Counted from the stretch's first letter, positions 42,309-52,034 are shown. The stretch is DNA of 54,185 nt from Leisingera sp. JC1 (GCF_001679925.1 NZ_LYUZ01000089.1:1-54185); one strand, 5' to 3'. Program-made: numbers and translations. The notes: a model not told the origin generated them from the sequence alone.

Positions 42309-43475
42309 ATGAACTTCCATGATCCGGCCAGTGCCGCCGCCGCCCGGGCCGAACCCGCCAGTCCGCTGAAACCAGCCCGCCCGCCCTTGATCCGCTTCGA
42401 GAATGTGACCAAGACCTTTGGCAGCTTCACCGCGATCTCGGATCTGAACCTGGACATCCAGGAACGCGAGTTCTTCTCGCTCCTCGGCCCCTCCGGCTGC
42501 GGCAAGACCACGATGATGCGGCTGCTGGCAGGGTTCGAGGAAGTGACCACGGGCCGTATCTTGCTGGACGGCCAGGACCTGACCAGCATCCCGGCAAACC
42601 GCCGCCCGATCAACATGATGTTCCAATCCTACGCGCTGTTTCCGCATATGTCGGTGGCGAAAAACATCGGCTTCGGGCTCAAACAGGAACGCTGGAAGAA
42701 ACGCGACATCCAGGACCGGGTCGACGAGATGCTGGCGCTGGTGCAGCTCGAAGGCTTCGCCGACCGCAAGCCGCACCAGCTGTCAGGCGGCCAGATGCAG
42801 CGGGTGGCGCTGGCGCGCTCGCTGGCCAAGAAACCCAAGGTGCTGCTGCTGGACGAGCCGCTGGGCGCGCTCGACAAGAAGCTGCGCGAGGAGACCCAGT
42901 TCCAGCTGATGGATGTGCAGGACCGGCTGGGCCTTACCTTCATCATCGTGACCCACGATCAGGACGAGGCGATGACCGTCTCCTCCCGCATCGCGGTCAT
43001 GAAGGCGGGCAAGCTGCTGCAAACCGACACGCCTGCGCGGATCTACGAGCATCCAGCGTCCAGCTATGTCGCTGATTTCATTGGCAACGTGAACCTGATC
43101 AATGTGGAGCTCACAGGAATGGACGGCGAGCTGGCGCTGGCCGGCTGGGATGGCGGCACCCGGCTGGCAATCCGCCCGCAGCCCGAGGATGTACTGACCC
43201 CCGGCGCCCGCAAGACGCTGGTGCTGCGCCCCGAGAAGATCCACGTCACCAAGGACCGCCCCGCAGAAGCCGCAAACGTGAACATGGTGGATGGCACGGT
43301 CGAGGAGATATCCTACACCGGCAGCGCCTCCACCTACCTGGTCCGGCTTGACGGCGGCATGCTGATCCGCGCGCAGGAGGCCAACCGGCTGCTGACCTCG
43401 CGCCGCGAGGTTGACTGGAACGACCGGGTCTGGCTCAGCTGGCGCGCAGGCGCCTGCGTGCTGGTGGACGAGTGA
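42309..43475 (+). CDS. potG: polyamine ABC transporter ATPase PotG
   Basis: 388 residues. Walker A LLGPSGCGKTTMMRLLAGFE, Q-loop NMMFQSYALFPHMSV, signature LSGGQMQRVALARSLA, Walker B LLLDEPLGALDKKLRE and switch IIVTHDQDEAMT are intact. The C-terminal third is a TOBE-type regulatory domain (LRPEKIHVTKDRP). It couples ATP hydrolysis to polyamine import through PotH and PotI, encoded next with 10-base and overlapping spacing. Confidence 0.95.
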   Translation: MNFHDPASAAAARAEPASPLKPARPPLIRFENVTKTFGSFTAISDLNLDIQEREFFSLLGPSGCGKTTMMRLLAGFEEVTTGRILLDGQDLTSIPANRRPINMMFQSYALFPHMSVAKNIGFGLKQERWKKRDIQDRVDEMLALVQLEGFADRKPHQLSGGQMQRVALARSLAKKPKVLLLDEPLGALDKKLREETQFQLMDVQDRLGLTFIIVTHDQDEAMTVSSRIAVMKAGKLLQTDTPARIYEHPASSYVADFIGNVNLINVELTGMDGELALAGWDGGTRLAIRPQPEDVLTPGARKTLVLRPEKIHVTKDRPAEAANVNMVDGTVEEISYTGSASTYLVRLDGGMLIRAQEANRLLTSRREVDWNDRVWLSWRAGACVLVDE

Positions 43476-43485
43476 GGTTCGGACC

Positions 43486-44382
43486 ATGCGCACATCCCGC
43501 AAATTTCTGATCCTGACGCCTTACTTGTGGCTGGGGCTGTTCTTCCTGGTGCCCTTCCTGATCGTCATCAAGATCGCGCTGTCGGATTCCGTCACCGCCA
43601 GCCCGCCCTATGCCCCGACATTCAGCCTCGATGAGGGGCTTGCAGGCCTGCGTGCCTCCTTCGCGCAGCTCGATTTCGAGAATTTCCTCTGGCTGGCCGA
43701 GGACGGTATCTACCTCAAGGCCTACTTCAACAGCGTCAAGGTCGCCGCCATCGCAACCCTGCTCACCCTGCTGATCGGCTACCCGGTGGCCTATGCCATG
43801 GCCAAGGCGCCGCGGGACTGGCGCAAGACGCTGCTCCTGCTGGTGATCCTGCCGTTCTGGACCAGCTTCCTGATCCGCATCTACGCCTGGATCGGCATCC
43901 TGAAAAACGAGGGCTTCCTGAACCTCACTCTGATGAAGCTCGGCATCATCGACCAGCCGCTGGCAATCATGCACACCGAACTCGCGGTCTATATCGGCAT
44001 CGTCTATTCCTACCTGCCGTTCATGATCCTGCCGCTGTATGCCTCGCTGGAACGGATCGACGGCAAGCTCCTGGAAGCCGCCGAGGACCTCGGCTGCGGC
44101 GCCTTCGCCGCCTTCCGCCAGATCACCCTGCCGCTGTCGCTGCCGGGGGTGGTCGCGGGCTGCTTCCTGGTCTTCATCCCGGCGATCGGCGAATTTGTCA
44201 TCCCCGACCTCTTGGGCGGTTCCGGCACGCTGATGATCGGCAAGACCCTGTGGCTCGAGTTCTTCTCCAACCGCGACTGGGGCGTGGCGGCGGCGGTGGC
44301 CATCGTGTTGCTGACCATCCTGATCGTGCCCATCGTGCTGTTCCAGCGCCACCAGCAGAAACATCAGGAGGAGCTGGGATGA
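43486..44382 (+). CDS. potH: polyamine ABC transporter permease PotH
   Basis: 298 residues with six membrane spans. The EAA coupling loop is LLEAAEDLGCGAFAAFRQIT followed by LPLSLPGVVAG. The N-terminal loop (SLDEGLAGLRASFAQLDFEN) is typical of PotB/PotH proteins. The start at 43486 was chosen for its spacing after potG and the absence of a plausible longer form. The stop overlaps the potI start by 4 bases. Confidence 0.94.
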   Translation: MRTSRKFLILTPYLWLGLFFLVPFLIVIKIALSDSVTASPPYAPTFSLDEGLAGLRASFAQLDFENFLWLAEDGIYLKAYFNSVKVAAIATLLTLLIGYPVAYAMAKAPRDWRKTLLLLVILPFWTSFLIRIYAWIGILKNEGFLNLTLMKLGIIDQPLAIMHTELAVYIGIVYSYLPFMILPLYASLERIDGKLLEAAEDLGCGAFAAFRQITLPLSLPGVVAGCFLVFIPAIGEFVIPDLLGGSGTLMIGKTLWLEFFSNRDWGVAAAVAIVLLTILIVPIVLFQRHQQKHQEELG

Positions 44383-45200
44383 TCCGCCGTTTCAACATGT
44401 TCAACCTGACCTCGCTGACCTTCGGCCTGGCCTTCCTCTACCTGCCGCTCTTGCTGGTGGTGATCTACTCTTTCAACGACTCCCGCCTGGTCACCGTCTG
44501 GGGCGGTTTCAGCACCAAATGGTACGGCATCGTGCTGAACAACGACGCCTATCTGGAGGCCGCCTGGATCACCCTGCGCATCGCCTTTGTCTCGGCCACG
44601 CTGGCGACAGTTCTGGGCACGCTCAGCGCGGTTGTCATGGTGCGGGCGGGCTCCTTTCCGGGCCGCACGCTGTTCTCCGGCATGATCTTTGCGCCCTTGG
44701 TGATGCCCGAGGTGGTGACCGGCCTGTCGCTCCTCCTGCTGTTCGTTGCAATCGGTCTCGACCGCGGATTCTGGACCATCACCATTGCGCACGCGACCTT
44801 TGCCATGTGCTATGCATCGGTAGTGATCTCCTCCCGGCTGGCCAGCTTCGACCGCTCCCTTGAAGATGCCGCGCTGGATCTGGGGTGCACACCGCTTTCG
44901 GCCTTTCGCCAGGTGACCCTGCCGGTGATCGCGCCTGCAGTGATCTCGGCCTGGCTGCTTTCATTCACCCTGTCGCTTGATGATTTGGTGATCGCCACCT
45001 TCACCTCCGGCCCCGGCTCCACCACCCTGCCGGTGAAGCTTTATTCCTCGGTCCGGCTGGGTGTTTCGCCAGAAATCAACGCGCTGTCCACGATGCTGAT
45101 CGGTATCGTTACCTTTGGCGTCATCGCCGCGTCGCTGATCAACCGGCGGCAGGAGCGGCGCCAGAAACAGGAAAACCGCGCGGCGGCCGCCGCCGCGTGA
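44379..45200 (+). CDS. potI: polyamine ABC transporter permease PotI
   Basis: 273 residues, six membrane spans. PotC/PotI hallmarks are VIYSFNDSRLVTVWGGFSTK, the coupling loop LEDAALDLGCTPLSAFRQVT, and SFTLSLDDLVIATFTSGPGS. AGGAGG lies upstream of the ATG at 44379, which overlaps the potH stop. It pairs with PotH to form the membrane channel. The alanine-rich C-terminus (NRAAAAAA) ends where the aldehyde dehydrogenase leader begins. Confidence 0.94.
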   Translation: MIRRFNMFNLTSLTFGLAFLYLPLLLVVIYSFNDSRLVTVWGGFSTKWYGIVLNNDAYLEAAWITLRIAFVSATLATVLGTLSAVVMVRAGSFPGRTLFSGMIFAPLVMPEVVTGLSLLLLFVAIGLDRGFWTITIAHATFAMCYASVVISSRLASFDRSLEDAALDLGCTPLSAFRQVTLPVIAPAVISAWLLSFTLSLDDLVIATFTSGPGSTTLPVKLYSSVRLGVSPEINALSTMLIGIVTFGVIAASLINRRQERRQKQENRAAAAAA

Positions 45201-45229
45201 AACGCAATCAAACAAATTTGGATACGGCA

Positions 45230-46657
45230 ATGCAGTACAACATGTCCCAGTTCTATATCGGCGGCACCTGGACAGGTCCCCTCGGCAGCAGCTCGGCGGA
45301 GGTGATTAACCCCGCGACAGAACAATCCATGGGCCCGCTCGCGCTTGGCAGCGAAGCTGACATTAATGCCGCTGTCGCCGCGGCGAAGGCGGCGCTGCCC
45401 GGATTTGCCGCCACCAGCCGCGAGGACCGCATTGCGCTCCTTGAAAGGGTTCTGGAGGTCTACACCTCCCGTATTGATGATTTCGCAAAAGCCATCTCGC
45501 TGGAGATGGGTGCCCCGATCACCATGTCGCGCGAAATGCAGGCGCAGGTGGGCATCGACCACCTGGAGGCCATCATCGCCGACCTGAAAGCGCTCGATTT
45601 CGAGGAAACCCTGCCCAATGGCGACACGCTGGTGCGGATGCCGGCTGGCGTCTGCGGGCTGATCACCCCCTGGAACTGGCCGGTCAACCAGATCGTGCTG
45701 AAAGTGGGCCCTGCCCTGGCCGCCGGCTGCACAATGGTGCTGAAACCCTCCGAGCTGACGCCGTTGTCGGCAATCCTCTATGCCGAGGTGCTGCACGAGG
45801 CCGGCGTGCCTGCAGGCGTCTTCAACCTGGTCCACGGCGAAGGCCCGGTGGCAGGCGCAGCGCTGTCGCGCCACCCGGATGTTGCGATGATGTCCTTCAC
45901 CGGCTCCACCCGCGGCGGCGTTGCGGTGACGCGGGATGCCGCAGAGACGGTCAAGAAGGTGGCGCTGGAGCTGGGCGGCAAATCACCAAACCTGGTGTTT
46001 GCCGACTGCGACCTGGAAACCGCCATCTCCGAAGGGGTCGAGGCCTGTTTCATCAACACCGGCCAGAGTTGCGACGCCGCCTCCCGGATGCTGGTGGAGC
46101 GCAGCGTCTATGACCGCGCGGTGGAGCTGGCACAGGCCAAGGCGGCCGCGATGCCCGTGGGCAACCCGGCGGAGCCCGGCGATCACATGGGGCCGCTGGT
46201 AAGCGCGCAGCAATACGCCCGCGTGCAGGAGATGATCGAAGCCGGCATCGCCGAAGGCGCACGGCTGGTGGCGGGGGGGACGGGCAAACCCGACGGCTTG
46301 GAGACCGGATACTACGCCCGCCCCACCATCTTTGCCGACGCAAACAACGGGATGCGTATTGCACAGGAGGAAATCTTCGGCCCGGTGCTGGTGATGATCC
46401 CCTTTGACAACGAGGAAGAGGCGATCGCCATTGCCAATGACACACCTTTCGGCCTGTCGGCCTATGTGCAGACCGGCGACAGTGCCCGTGCGGCGCGGGT
46501 TGCCCGCGCGCTGCACTCCGGCATGGTCAATGTGAACGGCGCCTTCCTTGCTGCCGGGTCCCCCTTTGGCGGTGTCAAGATGTCGGGGATGGGGCGCGAG
46601 GGCGGCCGCGAAGGCATTCTCGAATTCCTCGAAACAAAGGTGATTGCAGCGCCCTGA
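45230..46657 (+). CDS. aldehyde dehydrogenase of the polyamine locus
   Basis: 475 residues from the ATG at 45230. A GTG at 45197 overlapping the potI stop, or an ATG at 45242, are alternatives. The catalytic cysteine is in INTGQSCDAASRM, the glutamate in ALELGGKSPNLVF, and the Rossmann region reads LITPWNWPVNQIVLKVGPAL. In this context it most likely oxidises 4-aminobutyraldehyde or 3-aminopropionaldehyde from polyamine breakdown, with NAD(P). It differs clearly from the dehydrogenase at 8365-9810. Substrate is inferred from neighbours. Confidence 0.92.
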   Translation: MQYNMSQFYIGGTWTGPLGSSSAEVINPATEQSMGPLALGSEADINAAVAAAKAALPGFAATSREDRIALLERVLEVYTSRIDDFAKAISLEMGAPITMSREMQAQVGIDHLEAIIADLKALDFEETLPNGDTLVRMPAGVCGLITPWNWPVNQIVLKVGPALAAGCTMVLKPSELTPLSAILYAEVLHEAGVPAGVFNLVHGEGPVAGAALSRHPDVAMMSFTGSTRGGVAVTRDAAETVKKVALELGGKSPNLVFADCDLETAISEGVEACFINTGQSCDAASRMLVERSVYDRAVELAQAKAAAMPVGNPAEPGDHMGPLVSAQQYARVQEMIEAGIAEGARLVAGGTGKPDGLETGYYARPTIFADANNGMRIAQEEIFGPVLVMIPFDNEEEAIAIANDTPFGLSAYVQTGDSARAARVARALHSGMVNVNGAFLAAGSPFGGVKMSGMGREGGREGILEFLETKVIAAP

Positions 46658-46684
46658 CGGAGGCTGCCGGAACGGACCAGTGCC

Positions 46685-48037
46685 ATGAAAACCCTCAACC
46701 GCATCTACAACTCCCACGCCTATGACACGGAAATCCAGGTCGGCAGCTACTGGGACGCCACTTTACCCGCTGCCCCCGATTATCCGGCGCTGGACGGCGA
46801 CCGGCGCACGGGAGTGGCCATAATCGGCGCGGGCTACACCGGCTTCAGCGCCGCGCTGCATCTGGCCCGCGAGCACGGTGAGGCACCGCTGGTGATCGAC
46901 GCTGCCCAGCCCGGCTGGGGTGCCTCGGGGCGCAATGCCGGTTTTTGCGGCTTCGGCGGCGCCAAGCTGGGCGACAGCGCCATCGTCCGCCGCTTCGGCG
47001 AGGATGATCTGCGCGCCTTCTACAGCGCCCAGAAGGAAGCGGTCGCGCTGGTTCGCGATCTCACCTCGCCAGGCAGCATCGAGGCAGAGGCACAGGATGA
47101 CGGCGAATACTGCCTAGCCCATAGCACCCGGGCCGCCCGAGCCCTGCCGGAAATGGCGGCAGGCCTGCGCCGCTATGCTGGGGTGGATTGCCCGGTGCTG
47201 TCGGCACAGGAGATGCGTCAGGAAGGCCTGCACGGCGATGGTTTTCACGGCGGCTTTCTGCTGCCCCTGGGCTTTGGCCTCAATCCGGGCAAATTTGCGG
47301 CCGGCCTGGCCCGCCTGGCGCAGCAGGCTGGCGCGGCGGTCCACGGCAATACCCCGGCGCTGTCGGTGCAGGAACAGCCCGAAGGCACCTATATCATCGA
47401 CACACCGTCGGGCCGCATCACAGCGGACCGGCTGATCGTCGCCAGCAACGGCTACAGCAGCGACAACCTGCCGGACTGGCTGCGCGGACGCTATTTGCCG
47501 GTGGTCTCGCATATCATGGTGACGCGGCCCCTGACCGAAGCCGAGAAACAGGCGCAGGGCTGGACCACCCGGCGCATCGCCTATGACACCCGCAACCTGC
47601 TGCATTACTTCCGCCTGCTGCCGGACAACCGGGTACTGTTTGGAATGCGCGGCACCAGCAACATCACCCCTGCCACCACGCAGCAGATGCGGCGCCGGAT
47701 CCGACGCGATTTCGAGGCGATGTTCCCGGCACTGGCCAATGCGGAAACCGAATATCACTGGAGCGGCCTGGTTTGCCTGACCCGCGGCTTGATACCATAT
47801 GTCGGACAGATCGGAGACTGGCGGCGCGCCTGGACCGGATTCGGTTACCACGGCGGCGGCGTGGCCATGGCGACCTATGCCGGGCGGCTGCTTGCAGGAG
47901 TTGCGGCCGACAAGCCTTGCAGCGTCCCCATACCTAAGTTTATGCAAAACAAACCCGCAACTTTCCCCATCCCTAAGTACCGCCGCCAATGCCTGCCATT
48001 AGCCTACACCTGCTACGGTGTCATGGATCTGCTTTAA
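46685..48037 (+). CDS. FAD-dependent amine oxidoreductase, PuuB-like
   Basis: 450 residues of the DAO family. The N-terminus (YNSHAYDTEIQVGSYWDATL) and the dinucleotide fold VAIIGAGYTGFSAALHLARE, then GWGASGRNAGFCGFGGAKLG, match gamma-glutamylputrescine oxidoreductase-type proteins. ASNGYSSDNLPDWLRGRYLP, then GFGYHGGGVAMATYAGRLLA, complete the FAD site. It would oxidise an amine or glutamyl-amine to the aldehyde used by the dehydrogenase just upstream. No gamma-glutamylputrescine synthetase is visible, so direct polyamine oxidation is equally possible. Last gene of the operon; no clear terminator follows. Confidence 0.9.
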   Translation: MKTLNRIYNSHAYDTEIQVGSYWDATLPAAPDYPALDGDRRTGVAIIGAGYTGFSAALHLAREHGEAPLVIDAAQPGWGASGRNAGFCGFGGAKLGDSAIVRRFGEDDLRAFYSAQKEAVALVRDLTSPGSIEAEAQDDGEYCLAHSTRAARALPEMAAGLRRYAGVDCPVLSAQEMRQEGLHGDGFHGGFLLPLGFGLNPGKFAAGLARLAQQAGAAVHGNTPALSVQEQPEGTYIIDTPSGRITADRLIVASNGYSSDNLPDWLRGRYLPVVSHIMVTRPLTEAEKQAQGWTTRRIAYDTRNLLHYFRLLPDNRVLFGMRGTSNITPATTQQMRRRIRRDFEAMFPALANAETEYHWSGLVCLTRGLIPYVGQIGDWRRAWTGFGYHGGGVAMATYAGRLLAGVAADKPCSVPIPKFMQNKPATFPIPKYRRQCLPLAYTCYGVMDLL

Positions 48038-48299
48038 GAGCCTCCAGTTTCCCTCGACTGAAAATGCGCCTCATCCCAAGATGGGAATGATCCAAGTTGT
48101 ACCGGTGTTTAACTCCCTTTTCTTCAAACCGTTGAGCCGCCGAACACCGGCTTCAAGCGCGACGGAGCGGAAAATTGCTTGATTAATTACCAGCACAGAA
48201 ATTGCGCCCAGTGCTTATTTCGAATGTCCACTCAGACAGGCGTCCGCTAGAGCATTCACGATTGCTTCGAACGACCGCTACCTCTCCTTGTCGAACGGT

Positions 48300-48765
48300 A
48301 TCTATCTGAGTGGTGCTCCGAAAATAGGCCTCAAGCCACTTTCCTGGATCATTGCGTTGGAGGATTGCCGCAGCTCCCATCCGCAACCGTCCGCTCATTT
48401 GCGCCAGTGCGCCTGTTGCACCGTCCAACCCCTGCAAGCTCAGCCTGTTCGCCACCAGCTGCAGCTGTCTAAGTGCCTCGGCACTGCTCCAGTTCGAAGA
48501 CTCCGAAAGCCGCGCGTGATGCAGATGCCGCCGGTCTGACAGCGCCGCCGAGGTTCCGGGTCAGGTTGAACAGTCCGTAGGTGCCTTTCATTTTTTCCGG
48601 CGGCAAAGTGCCCAGAGCGATGTTGCTGATCGGCACCATCGCGATCATCAGCGACATCCCCCACAAAGCTACCGGCAGCAGCAGTTCGTTGAAATCCCAA
48701 TCCGGCGTCATCCCAGTCAGCATCCATGTGGATAGCCATTGGCGCTGCAGGCTGTTCAGAAAATT
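48300..48765 (-). pseudogene. remnant of a DHA2 (EmrB-like) major-facilitator exporter gene
   Basis: In one minus frame TGMTPDWDFNELLLP, then IAMVPISNIALGTLPPEKMK and GLFNLTRNLGGAV, are classic EmrB C-half motifs. After a shift with a small deletion the reading continues as LHHARLSESSNWSSAEALRQ and LQLVANRLSLQGLDGATGAL. No start or N-terminal half is present. The surrounding bases 48038-48299 and 48766-49225 contain nothing I can assign. Confidence 0.75.
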
Positions 48766-49225
48766 GTCAGTCTGTCCGGGTCAGAAGAAAATTGAAACAG
48801 CCACAACCAGTGCTGTTTACACATTTCTGAACTGCTACGGGACTGAAGCAAAGATGAAAGAACCTTGATTAAAGCACTGAATTCACGGTGAGACTTGGCG
48901 GGTAGAACGACATACTGAACAAAGTACCATTTGGTACGGCCGGACGTGCCAGAGGAAAACTGCAATCAGACCTGTGGATGGGACCTTACCGGGCATGAGG
49001 GCTGTCATTTTTGTAGAGTGAATACCAGCCCGCAAGGCTTTGATCAGCGCTGCACATCACATCGAACTTTCTGGTCCACCTTTGCGACGCAAAGCGATCT
49101 GGCTACGGAGTTGATCGTTGTCGGTTCGGGCGGTCAACTGTGTTGGTATTGATCGCCTGCCCATGATGAAACCTCGTGATCAGGCATGCCGGTTGATGTG
49201 ATCACCAGCATCCTCGGTCAACGAA

Positions 49226-49504
49226 ATGTCTGACACGAGCCAAATTTTCGTTAAGCGTTCTTTCGGCCTATGCGCCTGTCTGGTTCGCGCTGAGGGGCGT
49301 GGCCGCTTACACGCCTGCATCCCAGGCAGGAAGCAACGGAAGGCGACCGCCCGATACGACAAGCGTCGCTACAAACAACGTAACCGCATTGAGATCATGT
49401 TCGGAAGACTGAAGGAGTGGCGGCGCGTGGCAACGCGATACGACAGGTGCCCAAAGGTCGTCCTGTCAGCAATCGCTTTGGCAGCGCTCATCATTTGCTG
49501 GCTA
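49226..49504 (+). pseudogene. C-terminal remnant of an IS5-family (IS427-like) transposase
   Basis: The reading ACIPGRKQRKATARYDKRRY, then KQRNRIEIMFGRLKEWRRVA and TRYDRCPKVVLSAIALAAL, is the DDE-domain end of IS5-family transposases, including the catalytic glutamate in RIEIMFGRLK. The N-terminal half is absent and the frame runs past the usual end. It lies 48 bases from betI. Confidence 0.82.
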
Positions 49505-49551
49505 CGTGTTCTTGGCCTAAAGCGTAATAGCCACCTTTGGAAACCGGCAAT

Positions 49552-50124
49552 TCACGCGTCCCCAAGCAGGGCGCAGCACGTCATCACTACGGTTTCTGCA
49601 GCCATAGGAACAGCCTCCTGTTTACTCAGAGCAGCCCGCAAATAGACGCCGTCGATTTGGGCGGACACCGCCTGCTCAATTGCTTCAGGCTGGTCACTGA
49701 GCGCACGCAGTTCATGCAACAGGTTGCTGCGCAGCCTGCGCTGATAGATCTGCATTAGATGGGCGGCATCTTCATTGGATTGCGACAGCGCATAAAAGCT
49801 GAGCCAAGCTGAGGTTTTCCGCTGGTCAAAGACATGATCTTCAAAGTTGGCGCGGATGATGGCCTCAAGCCGGCTGCGCGGCCCCTGTGCTTCTGCCAGC
49901 CCTTTCACAACCCGCTGCGAAAACACTTTCAGGATGTGCCGCATGGCAGCGATAAGCATCTGATCCTTGCTGCCGAAATAGTGGTGCGCCAGGCCGCTGC
50001 TCATGCCTGCACGCTTGGCAATCTTCGATACCGTGACATCGAGCGAGCCGGCTTCGCCGATTTCGTCAATCACGGCAGACACCAACGCCGCGCGGCGTTT
50101 CGGCTCCATTCCAAGTTTCGGCAT
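49552..50124 (-). CDS. betI: BetI, TetR-family repressor of choline/betaine genes
   Basis: 190 residues starting MPKLGMEPKRRAALVSAVID, the exact BetI N-terminal style, with the helix-turn-helix VSKIAKRAGMSSGLAHHYFG and KDQMLIAAMRHILKVF. The C-terminal half keeps the BetI pattern (KTSAWLSFYALSQ, IDGVYLRAALSKQE). BetI represses bet genes and releases DNA when choline is present. It is encoded downstream of the BCCT and betC genes in the same direction, behind a hairpin, so it may have its own promoter. Longer in-frame starts are rejected because MPKLGM is the family start. Confidence 0.93.
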   Translation of the reverse strand: MPKLGMEPKRRAALVSAVIDEIGEAGSLDVTVSKIAKRAGMSSGLAHHYFGSKDQMLIAAMRHILKVFSQRVVKGLAEAQGPRSRLEAIIRANFEDHVFDQRKTSAWLSFYALSQSNEDAAHLMQIYQRRLRSNLLHELRALSDQPEAIEQAVSAQIDGVYLRAALSKQEAVPMAAETVVMTCCALLGDA

Positions 50125-50136
50125 AGAAATCCCCTT

Positions 50137-50181
50137 GACTGCAGGCAGTCCTACCCCGTCTTTGACCGGATGATCAATCAA
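50137..50181. promoter_or_regulatory. candidate BetI-type sites upstream of betI
   Basis: TTGACTGCAGGCAGTC contains the perfect inverted repeat GACTGC-AG-GCAGTC (50137-50150), 13 bases before the betI start. TGATCAATCAA at 50171-50181 matches one arm of the palindrome found upstream of betC (53714-53729). Autoregulation is therefore plausible. Confidence 0.45.
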
Positions 50182-50233
50182 GTTTCTTGGCCTTATCTGC
50201 GCCGGAACTGCTTCTGAACGCAGCAAAATCAGA

Positions 50234-50269
50234 CCCCTGCGTGCGGAAATGGGAGTACGCACGCAGGGG
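50234..50269 (-). terminator. 12-bp hairpin downstream of the BCCT gene
   Basis: CCCCTGCGTGCG and CGCACGCAGGGG form a perfect 12-base-pair stem with a 12-base loop, starting 11 bases after the stop of the BCCT gene. The tail on the minus strand is TCTGATTTTG, a weak U tract, so termination may be partial and allow some read-through into betI. Confidence 0.7.
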
Positions 50270-50280
50270 CGCCGCAGGGC

Positions 50281-51942
50281 TTAGCCGGAGAGATCTCCGG
50301 CGGCCTCCAGCTTTTCACCGGCCCGCTCGCGCAGGCCGTCCCGGTAGATCGCTTTGAACAGGGCCAGGCACATCAGCACCATCACCAGCGAAAACGGCAA
50401 GGCACCGATGACCATGGCGGTCTGGATTGCCTTCAGCCCTCCGACCAGCAGCAGGGCCGCCACCACCAGGCCAAGCGCCACACCCCAGAACAGGATATGC
50501 GGGCGCGCCTTGGGGCCTTCGTCGCCGGCCGCGTTGATGGTGTTGACGATCAGCACCGCTGAGTCCGCCGAGGTGACCAGATAGGTCATCAGCAGCACCA
50601 CGATCAGCACCGCCATCAGCCAGCCAAGCACCGGCGACAGCATCAGCTGGGTCATGGCAAAGATCTTGTCGCCGTCCGGAACCGAGAAGATCGCACCGTT
50701 CGCGCTGCCGTTCAGCTCCATGTCAATCGCGGTCCCGCCCGCAAAGGAGAACCAGACGAAACACATCAGTGCCGGGGCGATGACCGCGCCGATCACAAAC
50801 TCGCGGATGGTGCGGCCCTTGGAAATGCGGGCGAGGAACAGGCCGACAAAGGGGGCAAACGCCACCCACCAGGCCCAGTAAAACACCGACCAGCCGCCCT
50901 GCCAGCCCTCCAGTTTGGTTGCCACGGACCCCTCGACGCCATCGCCCCGGTAGACGCTAAAGACCATCGACGGCAGTTCCGCCAGATACGTCCACAGCCC
51001 GCTGAACAGCGCGTTGAGGCCAAACCAGGTGGAGCCGAACAGCAGGAAGAAGCACAGCAGGAAAGTGCTGAGCACCATGTTGAGGTTGGAGAGCCACTTG
51101 ATCCCTTTGCCGACACCGGACAGTGCCGAAAGGGTGGAGGCGCCCATGATGATCAGGACCGCCACGATGATGCCGAGGCCGGAGGCGGTGCCCTCGTCGT
51201 TCAGCAGCCAGTCGCCGATGCCGATGCGGGCCATGCCGGAGACAAACTGCTCGACGCCGAACCCCAGCATCTGCGCCACGCCCAGGATGGTGGCGATGAC
51301 GGCAAAGATATCGACCGCGTGGCCCAAGGGGCCGGAGAGCCTTTCCCCGAACAGCGGCGCCAGCGACGACCGGATGGTCAGCGGCAGGCCGCGGCGGTAG
51401 GCAAAGAAGCCCAGCCCAAGACCTGCAATGGCATAGGACGCCCAGGCGGTGAAGCCCCAGTGCAAGTAGGACCATTTGTAGGCGTTCAAATAGTTGTTCA
51501 GCTCCCCGCCATCGGCCAGCCCCTGGATCACATCCGGGTTGTTCTTGAAATGATAGATCGGCTCAGCCACCGCCCAGGTCAGCATGCCGACGCCGATGCC
51601 GGCACCGAACATCATCGAAAACCAGGAAAACCGCGAAAACTCCGGCTTGTCATCCGGCTGGCCCAGTTTCAGCCGCCCTGCGGCAGGCCAGAGCACCAGC
51701 CCGATGCTGGCCAGCACAAAGGCCGCCATCACATAGACATACCAGGCGGCGAAATTGGCCAGGATCAGGCTGTTGAGCCCCGCCAGGACCGAACTGGCCT
51801 GGTCCGGGAAGGCGACGGCCCAGAGCACAAGCCCTGCGACCGCCAGTTTCGAGCTTACCGTGACATCAATACTGAAGCCCTCGTAGAACCCTTTGTCCGC
51901 CGTCTTGATCGGCAGTTCTGTCAGGGGTGGTTTCACCGACAT
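50281..51942 (-). CDS. BCCT-family transporter of the choline-sulfate locus (BetT-like)
   Basis: 553 residues, twelve membrane spans expected. Substrate segment FGAGIGVGMLTWAVAEPIYH, tryptophan box GGWSVFYWAWWVAFAPFVG, and TSADSAVLIVNTI are intact. GGGAGA lies before the ATG at 51942. Encoded between betC and betI, it most likely imports choline or choline-O-sulfate. It is closely related to the BCCT at 2002-3825 (same N-terminal SxKxPxTxLxIKTxDxGFYxG style) but lacks that protein's extra loop. Ion coupling cannot be read reliably. Confidence 0.94.
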   Translation of the reverse strand: MSVKPPLTELPIKTADKGFYEGFSIDVTVSSKLAVAGLVLWAVAFPDQASSVLAGLNSLILANFAAWYVYVMAAFVLASIGLVLWPAAGRLKLGQPDDKPEFSRFSWFSMMFGAGIGVGMLTWAVAEPIYHFKNNPDVIQGLADGGELNNYLNAYKWSYLHWGFTAWASYAIAGLGLGFFAYRRGLPLTIRSSLAPLFGERLSGPLGHAVDIFAVIATILGVAQMLGFGVEQFVSGMARIGIGDWLLNDEGTASGLGIIVAVLIIMGASTLSALSGVGKGIKWLSNLNMVLSTFLLCFFLLFGSTWFGLNALFSGLWTYLAELPSMVFSVYRGDGVEGSVATKLEGWQGGWSVFYWAWWVAFAPFVGLFLARISKGRTIREFVIGAVIAPALMCFVWFSFAGGTAIDMELNGSANGAIFSVPDGDKIFAMTQLMLSPVLGWLMAVLIVVLLMTYLVTSADSAVLIVNTINAAGDEGPKARPHILFWGVALGLVVAALLLVGGLKAIQTAMVIGALPFSLVMVLMCLALFKAIYRDGLRERAGEKLEAAGDLSG

Positions 51943-52034
51943 TGCGCGTCTCCCAGTTGGTAGGTTTTTCACTGCCCTGCGAAGGGATTTTGAGGATTGT
52001 TCTTTTTCCCCGCGCACTCTCGTTGCAGTTGCGC

